A DNA stretch of 64,000 nucleotides from Dinochytrium kinnereticum (lineage: Eukaryota > Chytridiomycota > Chytridiomycetes > Chytridiales > Chytridiaceae): assembly GCA_027604005.1 (NCBI GenBank), contig JADGJT010000045.1, forward strand, positions 28,410 to 92,409. Direction: 5' to 3'. Below are positions 56,690-64,000 of this stretch, piece by piece; the first letter of the stretch is position 1; each line of letters begins with the position of its first letter. Under the pieces are notes generated by a model. The model saw only the letters and a list, made by a program, of their open reading frames with translations, was not told where the DNA came from and made no database searches. Both the position numbers and the translations under genes were made by a program.

Positions 56690-58368
56690 ATGTCGAACCT
56701 TGAGAGGTTTTGCTTTCTGGTTTACCCGTCCCTATCTCCCATGGCACTAAGCAGCTCAAGGTTGACTGGTTCGATGTCCATGCTCAGCTTACCCGGCAAT
56801 ATCAACTGTTCTTCTATGCCGTCGACCGCACAATTGAGATGGTTGGTTTTGACCGCTTGGCTTGGATTCTTTACTCAAGCTAATGGATTCGAACGAAAAC
56901 TATTGAAATAGTACGACGTGAAGCAAAAGAGAACGTTTCTGAAAAGAACGAAATCGGATTTGAGGCTTGAAGACTTGCATGTTGGGGCAGCTGTCAATGT
57001 TTATGCTCGGCAACTGCTAATTAAAGATTACGGCGATGAATTCACTTTGAAAAGGCTTTCTAAGCAAATGGAAAGGTTGTGTCTATTTGCTTTGCCGGTT
57101 TTTAAAATATCCTTATTAATTGATCTACTTAAAATAGAGCTTTGGTCGTAATAAAGCCAAAGGAGCTTCAGAATTGGGGGCTTATCTTGGACAAACTGAT
57201 CCAACACCAATTTACCATTTGCAACATGAGGATGCTTCACATCAACAGAAGCCTAGCAGAAGAGATATCTTTTGCGAAATACGGTGCAGATGAGGATTTC
57301 CAGTAAGCATCCATATGTTCATCAATTCCATCATTCATAACATCTCGCTCGTTTTAGAAAAGAAATTCAGTCATTTGACGGTGGTCCTTCTGTTTCGATT
57401 GAGGTTATGCGTCCAAGCGCGGTATTAGAATTAGAGAAGCTTTTTGGTTCGTAGAACCTAGTCTTAATGAATATTCGTGTTGACGAAAGAAAAAAAAATT
57501 AGGCAAAAATAGCGAAGGAAAATCCGGTGGTTCGAAAAATGGAGTTTTCTTTTCTACTTCTAGTTCTAGCGCGCAAACGGTAATCATAATATTCCCATTT
57601 TCGCTAAGGGAAAATCGTAGGACGTTCAACATGTCTTCTCTCAACTTGGACGAAAAGTGAATCGAACCGCAACTTTCAAGAATTCAACACTCGCGCTTAT
57701 TCGACCACATGCCATCCAATTTGGTAATTCAGTTAACTCACCTATATTTAAATTTTCATCATGAACCAGCATGATAGCTAACAAATTCTACCAGGCCAGG
57801 CCGGAAATATCATTGATGCCATCATTAAAGAAGGCTTTTCCATTAACGACGCAGAGATGTTTAATCTGGAGAGAGTGAACGCTGAAGAGTTTCTCGAAAT
57901 TTACAAAGGTGTCGTGCCAGAATACCATGTAGGCCAGATTGTGAAAGATATCGCTAATTATCTCTAGCTTATGCTCGACCAGTTAACTTCAGGACCGTGC
58001 CTTGCGCTGTGAGTAATTCGACATTTATGTTTTTGATTATTCCAAGTTGCTCACAACAAAAAAAAATCATAAATTCTTTAGCGAAATTACTGGCCCTAAT
58101 GACAGAATAGTCTCGTCCTTCCGTGAATTCGTCGGTCCAAATGATCCTTCTCTTGCAAAACAACTTCGTCCAAACTCTCTCCGCGCAAGATTCGGTGTGG
58201 ACAAAGTCAAGAACGCTGTTCATTGCACTGATTTGGAGGAAGATGGGCCTTTGGAGGTATGATGTATTTTTTTCTTCTCTTTTCTTAGATATTAGATTTT
58301 GCTTTTATAAATACTAAAACTTGTTTCAGGTCCAATTTTTCTTTAGAATTATGGTGAATCTTTTCTAA
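56690..58368 (+). CDS. NME7: NME7: DM10 plus two NDK-like domains, flagellar
   Basis: NME7 is a microtubule inner protein of axonemes and a gamma-tubulin ring regulator. MSNLERFCFL joins by a 35-nt intron (CTAAG branch-like site) to LKVDWFDVHAQLTRQYQLFF. The DM10 domain continues with YDVKQKRTFLKRTKSDLRLE, DLHVGAAVNVYARQLLIKDY and GDEFTLKRLSKQMER. NDK domain A has ALVVIKPKELQNWGLILDKL and VEVMRPSAVLELEKLFG-like text (here IEVMRPSAVLELEKLF), then a Gly/Ser/Asn-rich stretch replaces the usual catalytic-His segment. Domain B begins STLALIRPHAIQFG and has IIDAIIKEGFSINDAEMFNL, REFVGPNDPSLAKQLRPNSL, KNAVHCTDLEEDGPLEVQFF, keeping His in NAVHCTD. The stop is at 58366. About nine short introns. Confidence 0.92.
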
Positions 58369-58773
58369 CGATCTGATCAAAATTCTTTCGCATTTTTGCA
58401 CTGTGATTTTGTCGGTTGCGGTAAAAGAACAGCAGAAGGCTGTAAAAAAACACTTTTTCGAGCTGTCTTTAAATTATAGTAATAAATTCATGTGTACATT
58501 AACATCAACTAGCCTTCTGTTTTTTTGCATTTCTCCACAGATATGTGCATTGCAGTGATTGCATTTCAAGTGCCCCTTTATGGAGGTTTCAAGTCACCTA
58601 CGAGTGAAATATTTTCGGGGACATAATCATCCCAATCAATCAAATGTGCAAAATGGAAAAGAATCGTAAGATTAGGCACTGCTGCTCGCAATCCATAACT
58701 CAGATTTTTTTAAAAATTCATGGCCGATTCGGCGCAAAAGAAAACACAACCACAAAAAAAAATCATGAACTGC
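58369..58773. other. Convergent intergenic region
   Basis: About 400 bp of AT-rich 3' UTR sequence between NME7 and FKBP stops, with AATAAA-like sites (aataaattc near 58482). No gene is seen. Confidence 0.5.
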
Positions 58774-60099
58774 TTAAAGAACCTCAAGAAGCTTAACCTC
58801 GAAGAGGAGAGTGCTGTTAGGGGGAATGTCAGGAGGAGCGCCCTAGGGAAAAGAACAGATTTAGATTTTGTACAGCTAATATGTAGATAAATCTTACCTT
58901 AGCGCCATAGGCGAGCTTAGGAGGAATAGTGAGCTTACGAGTCCCACCAACGTTCATTCCCCTGGGAAGAAGTGAGGGAAGAAAAATCAGCAACATCCAA
59001 AAGCTAGGAAAACTCACTGGATTCCAAGATCCCACCCCTTGATAACCTCACCGCCACCAAGCTTGAAGACAAAAGGCTTCCCGCCGCTGGTGTTTGAATC
59101 GAACACCTTGCCGTTGGGAAGGCGTCCAATGTAACGAACCTTGACCTTCTTTCCATTCTTGGCCTTGGCACCGTTACCAGCCGTAACATCCTCAATGGTC
59201 AAGCCCGAGGGGAGGGTCTTGGCCTTACCCTCCTTCGATTCGGGCTCAGCAGCCTTTTGAGGAGCGGGTGAGGCAGCCTTGGGCTCAGGAGCAGCCTTCT
59301 TCTTGGGCTCTTCCTTCTTCTTAGGCTCCTCTTTCTTCTTGGGCTCTTCCTTCTTCTTTGGCTCGGGCTTAGTGGGCTCTTCGATCTCAACGATACGGGC
59401 CTTCTTCACAGCTTTCCCTTCAACGTTGACAACCTTGCGCTTGTTGCCGTTGATTGCGGCCATGATGGCCTCCTCCTCAATGTCCTCATCATCCTCGTCG
59501 TCCTCGTCATCATCATCCTCTCCCTCAAAGTCACCCTCCATCTCATCATCGTCCTCCTCGCCATCCTCCTCGCTGTCTTCCCAGAACGAGCCAACAGGGT
59601 TGCCGTCCTCGTCAAACTCAATGCCTTCATCATCCTCCTCGTCTTCCTCCTCACTGGGAAGATCAATGATGTGGTTTCCAGTCAAGTGGAGGGTGGCATC
59701 TCCAGTTACGATAAAGGTAATCTCCTCACCTAGAAAAGAGTCAGATCGTTCGGACGTGTTCCCTGCAAACTCACCCTCGGTGAAAACCAAGTCGACAACT
59801 TGCTGCTCAACCTTTCCGGGAAGAAGGTTCGCAATGACAAAGTCGTTGTTGGCGACCTGTACAGAGAGGGTAACCCTGGCAGTGGTTTTTGTCTTCGGGT
59901 CAAGAGCAACCTGTATGTAACAAATGGTGGTTTAAAATCATTCCAGTTACAACTGCCGCCTACGTTGGTCAGCCTGAAAGTCGACTCGACGAGCTAGACA
60001 TGCACAGGTTAGCTCATGCACGAAAGGAGCCGCGTCTCAAACCTGGCTGTAGGTGTTATCAGGCTCGCACTGCAGCCCCCAGAATCCTGCTGCTTGCAT
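58774..60099 (-). CDS. FPR4: Nucleolar FK506-binding peptidyl-prolyl isomerase (nucleoplasmin-FKBP, Fpr3/4-like)
   Basis: The product combines a nucleoplasmin-like N-terminus with a C-terminal FKBP domain, as in yeast Fpr3/Fpr4 and insect FKBP39, which act in nucleoli and on histones. Exon 1 ([22 protein letters not shown] at 60099) joins [20 protein letters not shown] and, after another intron, [20 protein letters not shown]. Long acidic tracts follow ([16 protein letters not shown] and later [14 protein letters not shown]), then KKKEEP repeats. The FKBP domain has [71 protein letters not shown], and after the last intron [20 protein letters not shown]. The catalytic-pocket residues Y, D, W and Y are all present. 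It is about 370 residues. Confidence 0.93.
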
Positions 60100-60489
60100 T
60101 TTTGGTCAATAAATATTTCCTATGGGGAGAAAAAAAAGTGGAAAATGTGAAAATCACATCCAGCGCTTTTACCGGGGCCACGATACTTCCGGCAACTTTT
60201 GCTAGCGCTGGACAACCCATGGTGATGACTGGTGATAATTAACGGCAGATCTACAAAGTACATGGAACGCTCCATAACATTCATCTTCTTTATTCTCTCG
60301 AAGTTCAAGCGCCTGATAGCAGACGCTGGGGAAGACAAACAGCATTTCACGTCCAGTCCATTCGACAAATCCCAAGAACAACATGGCTTCCCAAGCCGCG
60401 TAAGGTACACCACCCGTAGGGGAAGGTCTTTACAAGCTGTGGAAGAAATGAAGAATTAGTGTCTTACTCAAAGTGAAACAATGGAAGTC
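60100..60489. other. Intergenic region between FKBP start and RPL39 stop
   Basis: About 390 bp, both flanking genes minus strand. It should hold the FKBP promoter and the RPL39 3' UTR. A minus-strand frame (to 60413) is open for nearly 100 codons but has no resemblance to known proteins and no conserved-looking motif. I treat it as chance. Confidence 0.45.
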
Positions 60490-60988
60490 TTACTTGAGCT
60501 TGGTCCTGCGCCAGTTCCTGCGCTTAGCGTTGTAGCTGAAGAAAGAAGGTTCAAAATCAGAACAGGAAGAGTTGCTGGTCAATCATACCGAATGGTGTTG
60601 TCCGTCCGGAGACGGATCCAGTGGGGGATGGGCCGGTTCTGCTTCATCTTCTTCCCCAAGATGCGCTTGACTTTGAAAGACTTGTTCGAAGGCTAACGGA
60701 AGAGGAACATACTCTTAGTATCGTCCTTATCAGTGGGAATCAGCGCCAAGCGTTCGACAGCGATTGGAGGAAACGAGCAGAACCCCATCAGACATGCATC
60801 CTCCTTTGAGTTCCATCCCACACATCCATCCCATCCATCCATCCATCCAACGCATCCAGCCCTTCCAACCAGCGTGTCGAACCAGCCATCCGCGAGCATC
60901 CATCCCATCCAGACTCCTCAGCAGATCCGTGCACCACCCCACCGCAGGCCGTCCCGTCCAGCACCAGCAGCCGTTTGGCACATACCAT
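60490..60988 (-). CDS. RPL39: Large ribosomal subunit protein eL39
   Basis: eL39 lies at the exit tunnel of the 60S subunit. The ATG at 60986-60988 is an exon of its own, followed directly by GTATGTG. A long intron of nearly 300 nt ends at CCGTTAG near 60693. Exon 2 encodes [19 protein letters not shown] and [17 protein letters not shown] short intron (GTATGATT to CTTCAG) leads to [14 protein letters not shown] and the stop at 60490. The 51-residue product is standard for eL39, including the invariant [19 protein letters not shown] block. An intron immediately after the start codon is known for several fungal ribosomal protein genes. The long first intron contains ATCC/GGAT repeats. Confidence 0.93.
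60832..60865. repeat. CCAT/ATCC tetranucleotide repeat in the RPL39 first intron
   Basis: The plus strand reads catcccatccatccatccatccaa-type sequence within the first intron of RPL39, with further CATCCA-like copies to about 60910. It is a simple-sequence run and no other function is seen. Confidence 0.75.
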
Positions 60989-61088
60989 TTGCGCTGATTT
61001 TTTGCAATGCAAGTGAGAGGAGGAACGGTTACACTAGCAAAATCACCAAATATCAGTTGGTCTGTTGTGTTACCTGACGAGGAACAGA
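60989..61088. promoter_or_regulatory. 100-bp divergent interval between RPL39 and TBC start codons
   Basis: Exactly 100 bp separate the two ATG codons. The plus strand contains tttttgcaatgc, a short purine tract (gtgagaggaggaacgg; pyrimidine tract on the RPL39 sense strand, as is common near ribosomal protein gene starts) and gcaaaatcaccaaatatc. No confident factor site is assigned. Confidence 0.45.
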
Positions 61089-62367
61089 ATGGAGGAGACC
61101 GATGAGTATGGATTCGTGAGACGTCAAGGCGACAGCAAGGAACAGTGAGCATCCCGGCGGATCCTCAACGGTGATTAACCAGGCGCAGATACCCTAGGAG
61201 GGAGAAGAAGCAGAGCTCGCGTGCTCATCCTCTGCTGGAGGATATCTTCAGCAGCGGGACCTGTCGTGGAAGCAGAGCCCAAGTAATAGCACCCCTCCAA
61301 AATGGCCTTTGCTGAACTCTGGTAGCTGAAGCGGCTCTGCCGAGCGGGAATCCCGAACAAATACAGGGGGAAGGTTTGGCAATATTTTGCCAATGTGAAG
61401 CAAGTCCGGCAGGATGGTGTATACGAGGTTGCCTCTTGTTGGATTGTCACAACAAAATCTGACCGTTGCTAAAGGAGCTAAAGAAAGTGGAGGACAACCC
61501 AATCTTTGAGATCATCGAAAGAGATGTACATAGATGCTATCCAGGTTTGCCTTTGTTTTTGAACTTTTTTTTTGAAACTTTACCAGAACATAGGCTTTTT
61601 CATGATTCGAACGGCGCAGGGTAATGCTGGTGTTTCTTTTTTACCCTAAGCAAGATATAGTCAGGAATCTTTGCGAAATATACTTCGCGCATATGCTGAG
61701 TACGATCCTGAAGTTGGCTATTGCCAAGGAATGGGGATGGTTGTGGGGGTGATGATGATGAATATGTCGGAAGAGGACAGTTTCTGGCTTCTAGCTTCCT
61801 GCATCAAGACGAAATTGAAAGGATTTTACGCGGAAGACCTTCACCAAATACAAACCGACGCTTTGGTGTTCGAGGCGCTGTTGTTTAAGACGTCCAAAAC
61901 GCTCGCACGTCATTTGGTACTTCATTTGGCATTTGCTTCATGCCTAATATTTTCAGGAAATGAATGATGTCAGGCCCATAGTATACCTACCTCAATGGTT
62001 CCTCACTCTATTTACACAAGTGCTGCCTTGGCCCTCCGTTCTCCGTGTGCTGGATATGTTTTTTAACGAAGGTATTGCATAATACTTTCAGCCTGCTGAT
62101 TGAGAAAGGAATCAAAGTATTATTCAGAATAGGCTTAAGTGTACTGCATATAAGCAAAGGTTTGATTTCTTTATTTCATTCGCACTTATCGCTGTTGAAG
62201 CAATCCTGTTGCGGCAGTGCCCGACCAACTCAGAAATCCTAAGCTTTCTGCTACATCTACCAAAAGACCTCTTTCCTCCGGATAAGCTAGTGAAGACCTC
62301 GTTGAAGCTTCGGCTCAAAACAAACGACATTCAGCGGCTCAGGGAAAATGCCGCAGTAAAAAAATAA
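61089..62367 (+). CDS. TBC-domain Rab GTPase-activating protein
   Basis: TBC proteins switch off Rab GTPases with an Arg and a Gln finger. The start [13 protein letters not shown] sequence ([22 protein letters not shown] at 61089) joins [17 protein letters not shown] and then, after a 43-nt intron, [20 protein letters not shown]. Both catalytic motifs are present: [10 protein letters not shown] (IxxDxxR) and VGYCQGM (YxQ). Other blocks are [58 protein letters not shown] and [11 protein letters not shown], then [11 protein letters not shown]. The last exon gives [20 protein letters not shown] and [19 protein letters not shown], ending at the TAA at 62365. Short flanks around one TBC domain and the DEYGFV motif recall the TBC1D10/USP6NL-like group. 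The Rab target is unknown. Confidence 0.9.
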
Positions 62368-62454
62368 AACAAAATAGACCACACAGAAAAAGCCTCAACG
62401 TTGAGCCGACTCGAAAGTTTATTGATTGCTGATGAACCATTTCAAAGCTAACGT

Positions 62455-62699
62455 TCAAAACACAAAAAGATCGCCATACTGAAGAATGGATATCAGATAT
62501 TTCGGTGTCGATCAAGTCACACTTACTGCTCCAAAGAGAAAGACTGCGGCAGCGAAGATACCCCCGTGGAACAGGATCTTCACGTTGCCAGAGTTAGAAA
62601 GCTCCCTACAGAGTGCAAGCGTTAGTCCTTTGCTGAGTCTAGCATGGCATGCAGCAATTAGAACCTTGCGATTGGGTTTGGGCTGCCTTCGTTCTCCAT
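62455..62699 (-). CDS. 46-residue single-membrane-segment microprotein, TOM6-like
   Basis: Three tiny exons join to MENEGSPNPIARELSNSGN, VKILFHGGIFAAAVFLFGA and YGDLFVF, ATG at 62697-62699 and stop at 62455. Introns are about 60 nt and 48 nt with GT-AG ends. The plan (short charged N-terminus, one hydrophobic helix preceded by a basic/aromatic stretch, short C-terminus with YGDL) resembles TOM6, the small subunit that stabilises the mitochondrial TOM complex. The sequence is too short for certainty. An upstream ATG at 62739 opens another frame (MAPFVKQYIQFEKNGERRQ) that overlaps this start and could act as a uORF or be the real start of a different product. Confidence 0.45.
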
Positions 62700-62957
62700 T
62701 TTTCTCGAACTGAATGTACTGTTTCACAAAGGGTGCCATTGCTCTCCGCAAACAGATAAAATGAAAACATAAAGCGTAAGGATAAGGAGTCAAAACCATG
62801 CAAAGGAACGAATTGTTGATCGATATTTAAAGAATTTACTATTGCAAATCAATAAAATAAAGGAATATAACAATACAATAATTAAGGGTAGAATACCTGG
62901 GGTTTCAGCCATTCATACAAACACCATAGCTCCCTGAACAAAAAAAATATATGAATG

Positions 62958-63479
62958 CTATTGCCCTTTTGTGCTGCTTAAGGCTGCCCTAAAAGCCGTC
63001 ACTATCACTTTGAAATCTCTGCTGAAGACAAGGCCGTTCGCACGGCTGAAAGCTCCATAAAAGATTCTGGAATCTTTGTGCATGTCTGCTTTACGGCCAT
63101 CCTCGCTCGCACACCTGAGCTTTTGTTTGGAAATAAATTTGCTGGTCTTCCGGTATTCAATGGAACCTTCCTTAATGGTTTGAGGGCTGTCATGGACACG
63201 AGATTGAGGACAAATCAACACTGTACACAAGAAGGCCTTCGAAAATGTCTCATACTCATCAGCCTCCGACGCATAGAAACTCATATCATAATTGGAACTT
63301 GGCCACATGGGCTCTCCTCCACGCTCAATGTTTGGGATGCGGGTCATCAGCCGTGGGATGGGGAATAAGAAGTGAAATGGTCGCACCGAATATTCCCGTG
63401 CTTTCTGCTGGGAATATTTAGGTGAGTGAAGACGGATGGAAATGAGGGTAAGGAAGCATCTAACCATGAATAAAACCAT
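62958..63479 (-). CDS. Hypothetical ORF, unrecognised
   Basis: The minus-strand ORF opens with MVLFMVRCFLTLISIRLHS and ends SSTKGQ. The stretch from about residue 42 (TRIPNIERGGEPMWPSSN) onward has a mixed, structured-looking composition. The pattern of an aromatic/acidic strand followed by AFLCTVLI is loosely reminiscent of ADP-ribosyltransferase folds, but the key residues are not present, so I assign no function. It may be one exon of a longer gene whose other exons I cannot define. Confidence 0.35.
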   Translation of the reverse strand: MVLFMVRCFLTLISIRLHSPKYSQQKAREYSVRPFHFLFPIPRLMTRIPNIERGGEPMWPSSNYDMSFYASEADEYETFSKAFLCTVLICPQSRVHDSPQTIKEGSIEYRKTSKFISKQKLRCASEDGRKADMHKDSRIFYGAFSRANGLVFSRDFKVIVTAFRAALSSTKGQ

Positions 63480-63501
63480 GTTTTCTGCTGGGAATATTTA
63501 G
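63402..63501. repeat. 20-bp direct repeat tttctgctgggaatatttag (two copies, with an inverted aatattccc)
   Basis: The near-identical 20-mer occurs at 63402 and 63482, the last base being g in both. Just before the first copy is aatattccc (63389-63397), which pairs with gggaatatt of the repeat to give a 9-bp stem. The second copy has no such partner nearby. Confidence 0.75.
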
Positions 63502-64000
63502 ATTAAGAGTCTTGGAAAGCTGTTCATCGAGCCGTCGGGAACAGTATCAGTTTTGCTAGTTTGGCATCGTTTCGACATATCATCAGTTCCACCAGAGTCA
63601 ACATTGCTGAATCGACATTCATCCGGGAAAGACTTTGTTCAATGGAAGACACGGCTGACGACGCATCTGGACTCGCAGCCAGTGCCGAAGGACTACCTAC
63701 TTATCATTCGTCTTTCGGACCAGTTATTCAAGATGTGAAGTTCTCCTTGTCGGCCCTCTCTGCTAAGCCTCGACATGCAGAGGGGAGAACCACATGGTAG
63801 GTGACGACGTTAGCGTGGTGGATGTACTCCACCATCAGGAACGAAGCCCTACCCTCCAGTTAAGTGGAGCGAGGATTTGTTGTGCTGTAGTGTGGTGTTT
63901 CGTCGCTACATCGTTAATAGTAAAGTAATAAAGAAGAAGAAGCCTAGCACGGCGATCAAACGTAACTAGGGGAAAGGGTACTACAAGAAGGGATTCCATC

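Larger units (their letters stand above)
62700..64000. other. Right-edge region with an unrecognised ORF and short repeats
   Basis: The minus strand has an ORF at 62958-63479 (173 codons from its first ATG; later ATGs are possible). Its C-terminal two thirds look protein-like (PSSNYDMSFYASEADEYETF, KAFLCTVLICPQSRVHD, IFYGAFSRANGLVFSRDFKV), but I do not recognise it. Further right, a plus-strand frame at 63553-63738 contains SSGKDFVQWKTRLTTHLDSQ, faintly like copia-type Gag text, and the sequence runs on without a clear gene to the window end. Confidence 0.4.

Noticed and set aside
60120..60413. 97-codon minus-strand ORF between FKBP and RPL39
   Set aside because: No motif or family resemblance, and it overlaps the expected FKBP promoter and RPL39 3' UTR.
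62958..63479. Possible ADP-ribosyltransferase domain
   Set aside because: The loose strand pattern is present but the H-Y-E or R-S-E catalytic residues cannot be placed, so it is left as an unrecognised ORF.
1..64000. CRISPR array, bacterial operon or phage signals
   Set aside because: No regularly spaced repeat-spacer structure or prokaryotic gene order; genes have spliceosomal introns throughout.

Overview
This window is nuclear DNA from an early-diverging, zoosporic (flagellated) fungus, most likely a chytrid. Genes carry many short GT-AG introns (most 40-100 nt). Three genes encode motile-flagellum proteins (RIB43A, CFAP299, NME7), which non-flagellated fungi lack. They sit beside core eukaryotic genes and a very short protein that matches the fungal 9.5-kDa complex I subunit. 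There is no sign of bacterial operons. All calls come from reading the sequence; no database search was run.

Layout. 0-0.34 kb: the 5' end of a gene that leaves the window. 1.6-9.1 kb: one 2,224-residue protein with many RRM-like folds separated by low-complexity linkers (minus). 11.4-15.2 kb: proteasome subunit RPN2 (minus). 16.0-17.5 kb: RIB43A (plus). 17.8-21.4 kb: compact genes for GATD1, a CTR copper transporter, a methyltransferase and a Mediator-30-like protein. 22.1-24.9 kb: a disordered protein with a duplicated motif. 25.1-27.2 kb: a RAD23-like UBL-UBA protein. 27-36 kb: a gene-poor, AT-rich and simple-repeat-rich stretch with three tandem paralogues for secreted DOMON heme-domain proteins with predicted GPI anchors. 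35.9-37.6 kb: a disordered protein with a hydrophobic C-terminus.

38.7-62.7 kb is densely packed: RasGAP, MON1, an LRR protein, XRN2/RAT1, PTPA, CFAP299, a complex I 9.5-kDa-type subunit, BZW/5MP, NME7, a nucleoplasmin-FKBP, RPL39, a TBC RabGAP and a TOM6-like microprotein. Several neighbours are divergent with only 48-100 bp between start codons, and one convergent pair has 19 bp between stops. 62.7-64 kb holds an unrecognised ORF, short repeats and possible retroelement debris.

The genes do not form one pathway. They serve protein turnover (RPN2, RAD23), RNA metabolism and translation (multi-RRM, XRN2, BZW, RPL39), membrane traffic (MON1 for Rab7, TBC RabGAP), signalling (RasGAP, PTPA), respiration and mitochondria, and the flagellum. 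The least ordinary features are the DOMON triplet, a stop-free intron in the RRM gene whose internal duplications keep the reading frame, an NME7 whose first kinase domain lacks its catalytic-histidine segment, and the very short introns and intergenic gaps.
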